A stretch of 32,227 bases of DNA from JAAYCI01 sp964370195 (GTDB lineage: Bacteria; Bacillota; Clostridia; Oscillospirales; Ruminococcaceae). Position 1 is the stretch's first letter; every line of letters begins with the position of its first letter. This document shows positions 6,773 to 15,158 of the stretch, one piece after another. The DNA lies in NCBI GenBank assembly GCA_964370195.1, contig CAYJIH010000020.1:1-32227 (forward strand). Direction: 5' to 3'. The notes beneath the pieces are model-generated. The model saw only the letters and a program-made list of their open reading frames with translations, made no database searches and was not told the DNA's origin. Both the position numbers and the translations under genes were made by a program.

Positions 6773-8566
6773 ATGTATCGTAGCCATGTTATGATTTGTG
6801 CCGGCACAGGATGTACCTCTTCCGGCTCCGGCCCTATACACGAGGCGTTTGAGCGAGAAGTTGCTGCAAATGGCCTGCAAGACGAAGTTCGTGTGATAAA
6901 AACCGGGTGCTTTGGTTTGTGCGCTCTTGGCCCCATTGTGGTTGTTTACCCAGAGGCCAGCTTTTACTCTAGCGTAAAGGCCGAAGATGTGCCCGAAATT
7001 GTAAAAGAACATTTACTAAAAGGGCGTCCTGTTACACGGTTGCTTTACGAAGAAACGGTGGATGAAAGTGGTGCGGTTACCAGCTTAGACGACACAACTT
7101 TTTATAAAAAGCAATTGCGCATTGCCCTAAGAAATTGCGGTGTCATCAACCCCGAAAACATTGACGAATACATTGCGTTCGATGGGTATCGTGCCCTTGG
7201 CAAAGTGCTTACCGAAATGAGCCCCGATGATGTGATTGAAACCGTTACAAAAGCCGGTTTGCGTGGCCGTGGCGGTGCAGGCTTTCCCACCGGCCTGAAG
7301 TGGAAATTTGCCAGTGGAAACCGTGGGAATGTACAAAAATATGTATGTTGTAACGCGGACGAAGGGGACCCGGGCGCGTTTATGGACCGTTCTATTTTAG
7401 AGGGCGACCCACATGTGCTAATTGAGGCGATGGCGATTGCCGGCTATGCCATTGGGGCCAGCCAGGGATATGTGTATGTGCGTGCAGAGTACCCCATTGC
7501 TGTAAAACGTTTGGCACTTGCCATCGAACAAGCGAAAGGGTATGGCTTGCTGGGCACCAACATCTTCGATTCCGGTTTTGATTTTTCTTTGGATATAAAA
7601 TTGGGGGCCGGTGCTTTTGTGTGTGGTGAAGAAACGGCCTTGCTTACCAGCATTGAGGGCAACCGCGGTGAGCCGCGTCCACGCCCACCGTTTCCGGCAG
7701 AGAAAGGCCTGTTTGAAAAACCCACCATTTTAAACAACGTGGAAACGTATGCCAACGTGCCCCGCATCATTTTAAACGGTGCAGATTGGTTTGCGTCTAT
7801 CGGCACCGAAAAGTCAAAAGGCACCAAGGTGTTCGCGCTTGGCGGTAAAATCAACAACACCGGCCTTGTGGAAGTGCCGATGGGCACCACATTGCGTGAA
7901 ATTGTTGAGGAAATTGGCGGGGGCATTCCCGGTGGGCATCGCTTTAAAGCGGCACAAACGGGTGGCCCTTCCGGCGGTTGTATTCCCACCGAAAAATTAG
8001 ACGTGCCCATTGATTACGACAACTTGCTGGAAATTGGCTCTATGATGGGCTCGGGCGGGCTGATTGTAATGGATGACACCACATGTATGGTGGATATTGC
8101 ACGTTTCTTTTTAGAATTTACCGTGGAGGAATCTTGCGGGAAATGCACACCGTGCCGTGTGGGTACAAAACGTTTGTACGAACTTTTAACACGTGTTACA
8201 GACGGCCGCGCTGTGCCGGAGGACATTGATAAAATTGAGGAACTGGCTACTTTTATTAAAGAAAACAGTTTATGTGGGCTGGGGCAAACGGCACCAAACC
8301 CCGTGTTGTCTACGTTGCACTATTTCCGCGACGAATACATGGAGCACATCAACCACCGTCGATGTCCGGCAGGTGTTTGTAAATCGCTGCTTAATTTTAA
8401 AATTATTTCCGATAAATGCATTGGGTGCACAGCGTGTGCCCGTGCATGCCCGGTAAATGCGATTGAAGGCACTGTGAAACAGCCTCATTCCATCGACAAA
8501 AGCAAATGCATCAAATGTGGCGCATGTTTTGAAAAATGCCGGTTTGAAGCAATTTTGAAAGCATAG
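6773..8566 (+). CDS. hydB: NADH-linked hydrogenase flavoprotein subunit, NuoF-like (HydB)
   Basis: The 597-residue protein joins three modules. First is an N-terminal 2Fe-2S thioredoxin-like domain (ICAGTGCTSSG and KTGCFGLCALGP). Next is the NuoF core, with FMN/NAD motifs GLRGRGGAGFPTGLKW and CNADEGDPGAF, GAGAFVCGEETALL, and the 4Fe-4S motif ESCGKCTPCRVGT. Last is a C-terminal pair of 4Fe-4S ferredoxin motifs (CIGCTACARACP and CIKCGACFEKC). This is the HydB layout, larger than complex I NuoF. It oxidises or reduces NAD(H) and links it to HydA; in characterised relatives ferredoxin is also used by electron bifurcation. GGAGGG precedes the ATG and spacing to both neighbours is about 12 bases. 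Confidence 0.95.
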   Translation: MYRSHVMICAGTGCTSSGSGPIHEAFEREVAANGLQDEVRVIKTGCFGLCALGPIVVVYPEASFYSSVKAEDVPEIVKEHLLKGRPVTRLLYEETVDESGAVTSLDDTTFYKKQLRIALRNCGVINPENIDEYIAFDGYRALGKVLTEMSPDDVIETVTKAGLRGRGGAGFPTGLKWKFASGNRGNVQKYVCCNADEGDPGAFMDRSILEGDPHVLIEAMAIAGYAIGASQGYVYVRAEYPIAVKRLALAIEQAKGYGLLGTNIFDSGFDFSLDIKLGAGAFVCGEETALLTSIEGNRGEPRPRPPFPAEKGLFEKPTILNNVETYANVPRIILNGADWFASIGTEKSKGTKVFALGGKINNTGLVEVPMGTTLREIVEEIGGGIPGGHRFKAAQTGGPSGGCIPTEKLDVPIDYDNLLEIGSMMGSGGLIVMDDTTCMVDIARFFLEFTVEESCGKCTPCRVGTKRLYELLTRVTDGRAVPEDIDKIEELATFIKENSLCGLGQTAPNPVLSTLHYFRDEYMEHINHRRCPAGVCKSLLNFKIISDKCIGCTACARACPVNAIEGTVKQPHSIDKSKCIKCGACFEKCRFEAILKA

Positions 8567-8578
8567 GGGGGCTTTTTC

Positions 8579-10327
8579 ATGGATAAAGTAACCATCAAAA
8601 TCAATGGCCGTGATTATAAAGTGAGCCGTGATGTTAGCTTGCTAGAGGCTTGCCATGAGGTTGGATTTCGCATTCCTACCTTGTGCTGGATGAAAGAATC
8701 AAACGAACTTGGTGCGTGCCGTTTGTGTGTAGTGGAGGTAAAAGGTGCGAAATCACTTGTTACTTCGTGTGTTTACCCGGTAACAGAAGGCATGGAGGTG
8801 CGCACAAATACCACGCGTGTTTTAGAAAGCCGCCGCACCAATTTAGAACTTTTGCTTTCCACACACGATCAAAATTGTTTGTCTTGTGTGCGCAACACTG
8901 ACTGTGAATTGCAAACTTTATGCCATGAATATGGCGTGAATGGCACGCGGTTTGTGGGCGAAAGACAGCGGCATGAAATGGAAAAATCTACCTTACATCT
9001 TGTGCGAGATAACAATAAGTGTATTTTATGTCGCCGATGTGTTGCTGCTTGTCGCCATCAGCATGTAAGTGTTATCAACCCGTCTCATCGTGGTTTTAAT
9101 ACCCATATCTCCTGTGCGTTTGAAGCGCCACTTTCGGAAACTGCCTGCATTTCCTGCGGACAGTGCATTGTGAATTGCCCCACAGGGGCATTGATTGAGC
9201 ATGATGACACGGAAACAGTTTGGCATGCCTTGGCCGACCCGGACACCGTGGTGGTGGCGCAAACTGCGCCCTCTATTCGTGCTACTTTGGGCGAAGCGTT
9301 TGGCATGCCCATTGGTACAAATGTGGAAGGTAAAATGGTGGCATCGCTGAAATATCTGGGGTTTGACTATGTGTTCGACACAGATACCGCGGCCGACTTT
9401 ACCATAATTGAGGAGGCACATGAATTTTTAAACCGTGTACAGCACGGCGGAAAATTGCCTCTTCTCACCAGTTGTTGCCCCGGTTGGAGCAAATATTGCG
9501 AAACATTGCATCCAAATTTGTTCCGTCATATCTCTTCGTGTAAAAGCCCACAAGGCATGATGGGAGCCTTGATTAAAACGTATTTTGCCCAAAAGTTAAA
9601 CATTCCACCGGAAAAACTGTTTGTGGTTTCCATTATGCCGTGCACTGCGAAAAAATTTGAGCTGGACCGCTATGATATGTGTGCGGCCGGCGCCGGCATA
9701 CGCGACAATGATGTAAGTTTAACCACACGAGAGCTTTCGCGCATGATTAAACGTGCCGGTCTTGCTTTTACAGAATTGCCCGACGAAACATTTGATACAC
9801 CGCTGGGCGAATCCACCGGTGCCGCTGTTATTTTTGGTGCTTCCGGTGGTGTTTTAGAAGCCGCATTGCGTACGGCGGTGGAAGAACTTTCCGGCGAGGC
9901 TTTGCCTGCACCGGAGTTCCATGAAGTGCGTGGAAACGAGGGCGTGAAAGAGGCACAATACACCGTGGCCGGCATCACACTGCGTGTATGTTCTGTGTCG
10001 GGTATGTCTCATGTAGAGCGTATTTTGCGTGATGTGGAGGCAGGGAAAAGCCCGTACCATATCATTGAAATTATGGCATGCCCGGGTGGCTGTATCAACG
10101 GTGGTGGCCAGCCCAGCCAAAGTGCCTCTATCCGAAACTTCTTTGATCTTAAGGCATTGCGTTCGGCGGCTTTATACCAAGAGGATACCGAAAAAACTTT
10201 GCGAAAAAGTCATGAAAATCCCGTGGTAAAAACCGTGTACGAGGAGTTTTTGGGCGAAGTAAACGGTGAAAAGTGCCACCATATTTTACACACATCGTAT
10301 CATGTGCGCACGCCGGAATACCGCTAG
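8579..10327 (+). CDS. hydA: [FeFe]-hydrogenase catalytic subunit (HydA)
   Basis: The 582-residue protein reduces protons or oxidises H2 at an H-cluster. It begins with a 2Fe-2S domain (C36, C47, C50, C64), a His-ligated 4Fe-4S site (H96, C100, C103, C109) and two 4Fe-4S clusters (C148/151/154/158 and C190/193/196/200). The H-domain shows all three signatures: TSCCPGW (297-303), MPCTAKKFE (353-361) and MACPGGCINGGGQP (499-512). It lacks the extra C-terminal 2Fe-2S domain of Thermotoga HydA, so it is the shorter trimeric-type subunit. GGGGGG precedes the ATG by about six bases. The maturases HydE, HydF and HydG are not in this window. Whether the complex bifurcates with ferredoxin cannot be read from sequence alone. 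Confidence 0.96.
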   Translation: MDKVTIKINGRDYKVSRDVSLLEACHEVGFRIPTLCWMKESNELGACRLCVVEVKGAKSLVTSCVYPVTEGMEVRTNTTRVLESRRTNLELLLSTHDQNCLSCVRNTDCELQTLCHEYGVNGTRFVGERQRHEMEKSTLHLVRDNNKCILCRRCVAACRHQHVSVINPSHRGFNTHISCAFEAPLSETACISCGQCIVNCPTGALIEHDDTETVWHALADPDTVVVAQTAPSIRATLGEAFGMPIGTNVEGKMVASLKYLGFDYVFDTDTAADFTIIEEAHEFLNRVQHGGKLPLLTSCCPGWSKYCETLHPNLFRHISSCKSPQGMMGALIKTYFAQKLNIPPEKLFVVSIMPCTAKKFELDRYDMCAAGAGIRDNDVSLTTRELSRMIKRAGLAFTELPDETFDTPLGESTGAAVIFGASGGVLEAALRTAVEELSGEALPAPEFHEVRGNEGVKEAQYTVAGITLRVCSVSGMSHVERILRDVEAGKSPYHIIEIMACPGGCINGGGQPSQSASIRNFFDLKALRSAALYQEDTEKTLRKSHENPVVKTVYEEFLGEVNGEKCHHILHTSYHVRTPEYR

Positions 10328-10524
10328 TATTTTTATAGGGTTTTGAAAAACGCTGCAGCTGTGCAAGGCATTGGCATGCCCTAAAATAATTGCGAATGAA
10401 ATGACAATTTTTCCTAAATCTCGCTGCAACTTCACTTTATACTGTAAATGCACACGTTTGCTATTTTCTTTGAAATAGGCGAACGGATGGCTTTTCAAAA
10501 ACTTACAAAAGTGGTGGTGTATTT

Positions 10525-11235
10525 ATGGAAAAGAAAATTAAAATTAAAGAGCATGGCCCTTATGAAGTAAGTGGCGGTGTGCCAATGCAGGAGGCTCTAA
10601 TTCAGGCGGATGAAAACAATGTAAGTGAAGCATGGGCACAAGGGCATGTATACACCGGCACAGAAGGAACGTATTATCTATGTCGCTGTGGGCAATCTAA
10701 AAACATGCCGTTTTGTAGTGGTGCCCACATAATGGTGGGTTTTGAAGGTGCCGAAAATAAGGAGCTTCATCCTTATAAAGAACGTTGTAAAGTGTATGAA
10801 GGTGCTTATTTGAACATAATGGATGATGAGAATTTGTGTTGCTCGGCACGATTTTGCGATCGTGGTGTTGGTGCATGGACGGCAGCCATTGAATCTTACA
10901 CAGAGAAGAACCGTGAGTTGGCCATTGAAGAATGCGCCCAATGTGCATCAGGACGTCTTACAGTGGTGGACAAAAAAACAGGCGAAACGATTGAGCCTAC
11001 CTTGCCAAAAGAAATTTGCCCTATACAAGATACCCCCGCCAATTGCCTTGGGCCACTTTGGGTAAAAGGCGGCATTGCGCTAGAAAGCGCAGATGGCACA
11101 CCATATGAAACACGCAACCGCATGACACTATGTCGCTGTGGGGAATCTACAAATATGCCTTTTTGTGATATTTCACATCGTCATTGCCGCCATATGCAGG
11201 GCCTTGAGGAAGAGGCTGCCGCTACAGAAAAATAA
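10525..11235 (+). CDS. Double CDGSH-type iron-sulfur protein with a central cysteine-rich domain
   Basis: The 236-residue protein contains two CDGSH-like 2Fe-2S sites: CRCGQSKNMPFCSGAH (C53, C55, C64, H68) and CRCGESTNMPFCDISH (C203, C205, C214, H218). Each lies at the end of a similar segment, so the gene looks internally duplicated. The first site lacks the Asp and the second the Gly of the CDGSH core, but all four ligands are kept in both. Between them is a cysteine-rich stretch (LCCSARFCD, ECAQCASG, EICPI, NCLG, about 105-174) that fits a divergent 4Fe-4S domain. A redox or cluster-transfer role in the cytoplasm is likely. It begins 197 bases after hydA and ends at a shared terminator, so it may be separately transcribed. 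Confidence 0.85.
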   Translation: MEKKIKIKEHGPYEVSGGVPMQEALIQADENNVSEAWAQGHVYTGTEGTYYLCRCGQSKNMPFCSGAHIMVGFEGAENKELHPYKERCKVYEGAYLNIMDDENLCCSARFCDRGVGAWTAAIESYTEKNRELAIEECAQCASGRLTVVDKKTGETIEPTLPKEICPIQDTPANCLGPLWVKGGIALESADGTPYETRNRMTLCRCGESTNMPFCDISHRHCRHMQGLEEEAAATEK

Positions 11236-11240
11236 ACCAT

Positions 11241-11287
11241 AAAAAAGGAACCTAAGCAAGAATTTTTTCTGCTTAGGTTCCTTTTTT
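11241..11287. terminator. Bidirectional intrinsic terminator between the CDGSH gene and nnrE
   Basis: Perfect 18-bp arms 11241-11258 and 11270-11287 carry six A on the left and six T on the right, so the structure can stop both converging transcripts. Confidence 0.9.
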
Positions 11288-11290
11288 GTT

Positions 11291-11920
11291 TTACAGTCCA
11301 ATGTCTAAACAATGCACTGTGCCCACGATGTCTGCACAGTTTTTTTGTAACAAAGCCGGTTTATATGCCCCAAAGCAAAGGGTGTGTGCGGCGCGAAAAC
11401 ATCCCTCGCTTTGCTGTGCTGTGTCACAGTCTAGGCCACTTGGAATGTCTAACGCCACACGAAGTGCGGGCGAGGCATTTGCCATACCAAATGCTTTTTG
11501 CACAAGCGGTGGCAGTGCGCCACGAAAACCGGTTCCATATACAGCGTCTACAATAATATCAGCTTGCCAAAAGGCTGTTTCCATGCACACGCGTTGTACG
11601 TTGTGTGGCAGGCGCGCTAGGTTTAAAACGGCCAGTGGAGAATATGGCTTTTCCATAAGTTCCCCAAAAGGCAAAAAAGATATTTTTATGTCTTGTTCGG
11701 CCAATATTCTTGCTAAAACAAATGCATCACCGGCATTATTTCCGCTGCCACATAACAACAGCATGGTTGTGTTTGGCGTTGCCCATTTCATCAGTGTTTT
11801 TGCCGCGGCACATCCGGCATTTTCCATCAGCTCTTCGTAAGATGTGCCGGCAGCATCGGCGGCGGCTTCTGCTCGTTTCATTTCCTCTCTTGTGTAAATC
11901 AGCTTACTTTGATTATTCAT
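11291..11920 (-). CDS. nnrE: NAD(P)H-hydrate epimerase (YjeF N-terminal domain)
   Basis: The 209-residue protein matches the YjeF_N epimerase that interconverts R and S NAD(P)HX so that the dehydratase can repair it. Family segments visible are YEELMENAGCAAA (about 28-40), LLCGSGNNAGDAFVLARIL, VDAVYGTGFRG and ALDIPSGLDCDT. The phosphate-binding loop reads GNNAGDA where the family norm is GNNGGDG, a mild change. Only the epimerase domain is present; the NnrD kinase-like dehydratase domain often fused to it is absent here. Its start overlaps the end of the MalQ-like gene by eight bases, so the two are probably translationally coupled. Identification is good, activity is inferred. Confidence 0.87.
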   Translation of the reverse strand: MNNQSKLIYTREEMKRAEAAADAAGTSYEELMENAGCAAAKTLMKWATPNTTMLLLCGSGNNAGDAFVLARILAEQDIKISFLPFGELMEKPYSPLAVLNLARLPHNVQRVCMETAFWQADIIVDAVYGTGFRGALPPLVQKAFGMANASPALRVALDIPSGLDCDTAQQSEGCFRAAHTLCFGAYKPALLQKNCADIVGTVHCLDIGL

Positions 11921-13364
11921 GTTCTTTTCCCGCCCCTTTTTGAAAAAAAGTGATTTTTGTTTTGCGCACCTTATTTTTGATAAGAGGCTCCTGCGGTGCT
12001 TTGCGTTCGTACAATGTGGCTAGCTCGCGCATTTCCGCTGCCAGCCAATGGCTTAAGTCTGCCTGTGTAACCGTAAACGAAGTACTATTTTTAGGCAGAG
12101 ATGAGCCACCACAAAGCGGCAGCCAGTCCCAAAGGGGAATCACCACTGTTTTTGCTACACTTGCTTGTGCTGCATGCAAAAAGGCATTGTGCAAAATCGT
12201 GTTATCGTGAATGCCAAAATAACGACGCGCAAGGGCAAGCTCTGCAGGATCTGCCGTGTTTTGCCAATGCTCTAGTGAGTGCTTGGCGCTTTCGCTTGTG
12301 TACAAAACCACGTGTTGTGCGTGCCTATGTGGCAAGGCGCTTTTATCGCCTTGTGCAGAAAACGCGTGTTGCAACACCTTTGTGCCGGCAAATCCACTGT
12401 ATGCCAATAAAGCCGAAGCGTCTTCGCAAAGTGTTGTTCCATCCTCGGTAAGGAGGTTTATGTTTGGCAAAGCACGGTGTAGGGCTCTTACAAAATCAGT
12501 GCCGGGGCCCGCTTTCCAAATAAGTTCACTTTTGGCATCCTCTTTTGCTTCGGGCACCCATTCGCCGGCAAACCCTTGGAAGTGTGGCATGCGAATGGTG
12601 TCCATTTGGTTTGCGGCATGCGAAAGCCGTGCCAGCCACCATGCAAAACGGCTGCGTTTGTGTTGTGGCCAATCATATGTTGTTGCCCCTATTTTGGCTT
12701 GCCCTGCCTGAAAAAGCTCAGGGTATACCCAAACATCGGCCGAATCGGCCGATACAAAAAACGGTAACTCGCCTGCCAATTGGATGCCCTTTGCATTGGC
12801 ATATTTCTTTAAAGCACGCCATTGCCGATGGTAGAAAAACTGTACACAACGCCAAAAATCCATCCGTGTGGCCAAGCGTGTGCTTGCTGTTTTTAACGCA
12901 TAGGAATTGCGGCGGCGCAAAGCTTCGGGCCACTCGTGTAGTGGTTTGCCCCCTTGGGCCTCTCGAAGCGACATGAACAGGGCATAATCGTCCAGCCATG
13001 CCTCATTTTCTTCTTTAAAGCGCAGATAATCCGGTGCTGTTTTGCTTTGGCGTCCGGCCGCTTTTATAAGTGCTGCAGTGTGTGCTTTTCTCAAAAATGT
13101 GCTTGAAGTTTCATAAAGATGAGTTTGTTCCTCTTTTTTTAAAAGCCCTTCTTCGCACAGCAAGTCTAGGTCAATCCAATCCACACGGCCGGCAAACACA
13201 CAGGTGCCTCGCTTTTGTGCAGTGGGCAATGTGTTCACTTGCCACAGCCCTTGCCCTGCTGTAGCTAAAAAATCCACAAACCGGTATGCATCCCGCCCCA
13301 GCCCCCCTTTTCCGAACGGGGCAGGCAAACATGAAATTGGCAATAAAACCCCACTGCGTCTCAA
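11913..13364 (-). CDS. Degenerate 4-alpha-glucanotransferase (MalQ-family) homologue, probably not a working glucanotransferase
   Basis: The 483-residue uninterrupted frame is a GH77/MalQ relative. RRSGVLLPISCLPAPFG, AYRFVDFLATAGQGLWQV, ELPFFVSADSADVWVYPELFQ-type blocks and a GPGTDF segment are all recognisable. Key positions are changed. The nucleophile block normally R-x-D-H-F-R-G-F reads RMPHFQGF, with Pro 260 in place of Asp. The THDND block is replaced by SESAKHS (about 357-363). The GQ-x-WGNP loop is missing between residues 220 and 232. The YGDSPYQ-type loop near residue 50 is also missing. The acid/base Glu appears kept (TED, Glu307). It has its own promoter and overlaps nnrE by eight bases. 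A pseudoenzyme or carbohydrate-binding role is possible. Confidence 0.8.
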   Translation of the reverse strand: MRRSGVLLPISCLPAPFGKGGLGRDAYRFVDFLATAGQGLWQVNTLPTAQKRGTCVFAGRVDWIDLDLLCEEGLLKKEEQTHLYETSSTFLRKAHTAALIKAAGRQSKTAPDYLRFKEENEAWLDDYALFMSLREAQGGKPLHEWPEALRRRNSYALKTASTRLATRMDFWRCVQFFYHRQWRALKKYANAKGIQLAGELPFFVSADSADVWVYPELFQAGQAKIGATTYDWPQHKRSRFAWWLARLSHAANQMDTIRMPHFQGFAGEWVPEAKEDAKSELIWKAGPGTDFVRALHRALPNINLLTEDGTTLCEDASALLAYSGFAGTKVLQHAFSAQGDKSALPHRHAQHVVLYTSESAKHSLEHWQNTADPAELALARRYFGIHDNTILHNAFLHAAQASVAKTVVIPLWDWLPLCGGSSLPKNSTSFTVTQADLSHWLAAEMRELATLYERKAPQEPLIKNKVRKTKITFFQKGAGKEHE

Positions 13365-13409
13365 AATAGCACCTCCGATATATTTTTAGGTCTTTTTCTT
13401 CTATTTTCT

Positions 13410-13438
13410 ATCATACTATGCCAAACTCGCAAACACAA
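13410..13438 (-). promoter_or_regulatory. Probable promoter of the MalQ-like/nnrE pair
   Basis: On the minus strand, TTGTGT (13438-13433), a 17-base spacer and TATGAT (13415-13410) lie about 46 bases before the start codon. Confidence 0.55.
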
Positions 13439-13472
13439 GCTACGTATTTTTATAAAACGTAAAACTTTCCTC

Positions 13473-13501
13473 TTGATTTTCGTCGCTATTTACGGCATAA
13501 T
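13473..13501 (+). promoter_or_regulatory. Probable promoter of pyrB-pyrI
   Basis: TTGATT (13473-13478), a 17-base spacer and CATAAT (13496-13501) precede pyrB by about 97 bases. I see no PyrR-type attenuator in the leader. Confidence 0.5.
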
Positions 13502-13597
13502 AATGAGAAGAAAAAGCATGTTCGCTTGGGGAAGGCTGTACAATATTTTTGTGTGCGCTCACTTTTCCTCAATACAAAAGCAATTACAAGGGAGGTA

Positions 13598-14527
13598 ATG
13601 ACACTGAAACATCTCATTTCATCCACCGATTTATCCATTGCCGAAACAGACGAACTTTTACAATTGGCGGCGCAAATAGCCGACAATCCATCGGCCTTTT
13701 CGCAATTATGTAATGGAAAAAAGCTGGCCACATTATTTTTTGAACCGAGCACTCGCACCCGTTTGAGTTTTGAAGCTGCTATGATGGAGCTTGGGGGTGG
13801 AGTACTCGGTTTTTCTTCGGCCGATTCCTCTTCTGCCACAAAAGGCGAAACCATAGCAGACACCATTCGTGTGGTGGAGCATTATGCAGACATCGCCGCC
13901 ATCCGCCACCCCAAAGAGGGCTCGGCACTTGTGGCAGCCAACAATTCAGCCATTCCGGTTATCAACGCGGGCGATGGTGGGCATCAACATCCCACACAAA
14001 CCCTGACTGACCTTATGACCATCCGAAGCTTGCGCAAACAAACACCTGCTTTGGAAAACTTTACCATCGGCCTTTGTGGCGATTTGAAGTTTGGCCGCAC
14101 GGTGCACTCGCTTGTACAAGCCTTGCTTCCAAGAAAAAATGTTCGCTTTGTGCTGATTAGCCCGCAAGAGCTTCGCTTACCGGGTTATCTTGTGGACGAA
14201 ATGAAGCGCAACAATGCCGAGGTTTGCGAAGTGGAGCTTTTGGATAAATCGATGGGAGACTTAGACGTGCTTTACATGACACGTGTGCAGCGCGAACGGT
14301 TTTTCAACGAGGAAGATTATGTGCGCTTGCGCGACAGTTATATTTTGGACAAAAAGAAAATGAAGCTGGCAAAAGAAGACCTGCTGGTGTTGCATCCACT
14401 GCCGCGTGTGAATGAAATTTCCACCGAGGTAGATAGCGACCCGCGTGCCGTTTACTTTAAACAGGCTTTATACGGTAAATATGCCCGTATGGCCTTGATT
14501 TTGACATTGCTGGGGGTAAAGGTATGA
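13598..14527 (+). CDS. pyrB: Aspartate carbamoyltransferase catalytic subunit
   Basis: This enzyme joins carbamoyl phosphate and aspartate, the first committed step of pyrimidine synthesis. Counting from the ATG at 13598 the protein is 309 residues, the usual size. The carbamoyl-phosphate loop FFEPSTRTRLSFE and the segment GDGGHQHPTQTLTDL are intact, as is the HPLPRVNE motif near the C-terminus. The frame is open from 13526, but GGAGG (13591-13595) points to the ATG at 13598 or a CTG at 13604; the spacing is very short for the ATG and ideal for the CTG. The stop codon overlaps the pyrI start (ATGA), so catalytic and regulatory chains are coupled. Confidence 0.95.
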   Translation: MTLKHLISSTDLSIAETDELLQLAAQIADNPSAFSQLCNGKKLATLFFEPSTRTRLSFEAAMMELGGGVLGFSSADSSSATKGETIADTIRVVEHYADIAAIRHPKEGSALVAANNSAIPVINAGDGGHQHPTQTLTDLMTIRSLRKQTPALENFTIGLCGDLKFGRTVHSLVQALLPRKNVRFVLISPQELRLPGYLVDEMKRNNAEVCEVELLDKSMGDLDVLYMTRVQRERFFNEEDYVRLRDSYILDKKKMKLAKEDLLVLHPLPRVNEISTEVDSDPRAVYFKQALYGKYARMALILTLLGVKV

Positions 14528-14949
14528 ACATAGACAGCATAGAGCGTGGCGTTGTGATTGACCATATAGAGGCCGGAAAAGGCATGGAAATTGTGCGTCT
14601 TTTAGATTTAGACAAACTGAGTTGCACCGTTGCTGTAATTCGAAATGCGCGTAGCAACAAAACGAAAAGTAAAGATATCATCAAAATTGAAGATGAAATT
14701 GATGTGAATTTGGAAGTGTTGGGCTTTATCAACCCCAATATTACGGTGAACATCATTGTGGATGGGAAAATTGCGGCAAAAAAACGCCTTACGCCTCCAA
14801 AACAGGTGGTGAATGTGGTGCAGTGCAAAAACCCACGTTGCATCACAAGCGTAGAGCGTGGCCTTGATCAAATTTTCTCTCGCACAGAAGAACAGCAGCA
14901 GTACCGTTGCCGTTACTGCGAGCAAGAATATCAGCCGGTGGACGTATAG
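14524..14949 (+). CDS. pyrI: Aspartate carbamoyltransferase regulatory subunit
   Basis: The 141-residue protein is the nucleotide-binding partner of PyrB. The allosteric domain begins IERGVVIDHIEAGKG, and the C-terminal zinc domain has the four cysteines as CKNPRCI and CRYCE. Its presence implies a class B ATCase whose activity responds to nucleotides, which may explain the absence of an obvious PyrR-type leader. The ATG overlaps the pyrB stop by four bases. A hairpin with AT-rich arms follows 36 bases after the stop. No defect is visible. Confidence 0.95.
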   Translation: MNIDSIERGVVIDHIEAGKGMEIVRLLDLDKLSCTVAVIRNARSNKTKSKDIIKIEDEIDVNLEVLGFINPNITVNIIVDGKIAAKKRLTPPKQVVNVVQCKNPRCITSVERGLDQIFSRTEEQQQYRCRYCEQEYQPVDV

Positions 14950-14984
14950 AATTGGCTGTACATTTTAACATTTTGTTGTTTTTG

Positions 14985-15029
14985 GCGAAAATAATACAAG
15001 TTGTATATTACAATTTGTATTATTTTCGC
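14985..15029 (+). terminator. AT-rich hairpin after pyrI
   Basis: Arms 14985-14999 and 15015-15029 are perfect 15-bp complements, and the loop itself holds TTGTA/TACAA. A short T-rich stretch follows. It may end the pyrB-pyrI transcript. Confidence 0.55.
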
Positions 15030-15099
15030 TTTAATTTATGTTTTGTACGTTTATGAAACATTCTTACACAGAACGTATGCGTAAAATAAACGCTTTACC

Positions 15100-15128
15100 T
15101 TTTCAATTTTTTAAATTTAATGTATACT
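15100..15128 (+). promoter_or_regulatory. Probable promoter of the lipoprotein/pyrC group
   Basis: TTTTCA (15100-15105), a 17-base spacer and TATACT (15123-15128) precede the lipoprotein start by 30 bases. This would split the pyr genes into two transcripts. Confidence 0.5.
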
Positions 15129-15158
15129 AAAAGAAACAAAATGGGAGAAGGTGCGCGC

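Noticed and set aside
13502..13597. PyrR attenuator in the pyrB leader
   Set aside because: No recognisable anti-antiterminator or terminator hairpin pair; PyrI suggests allosteric control instead.
15120..15158. Upstream ATG for the lipoprotein
   Set aside because: It precedes the likely -10 box and would put extra residues before a typical signal peptide; the ATG at 15159 has a good ribosome site.
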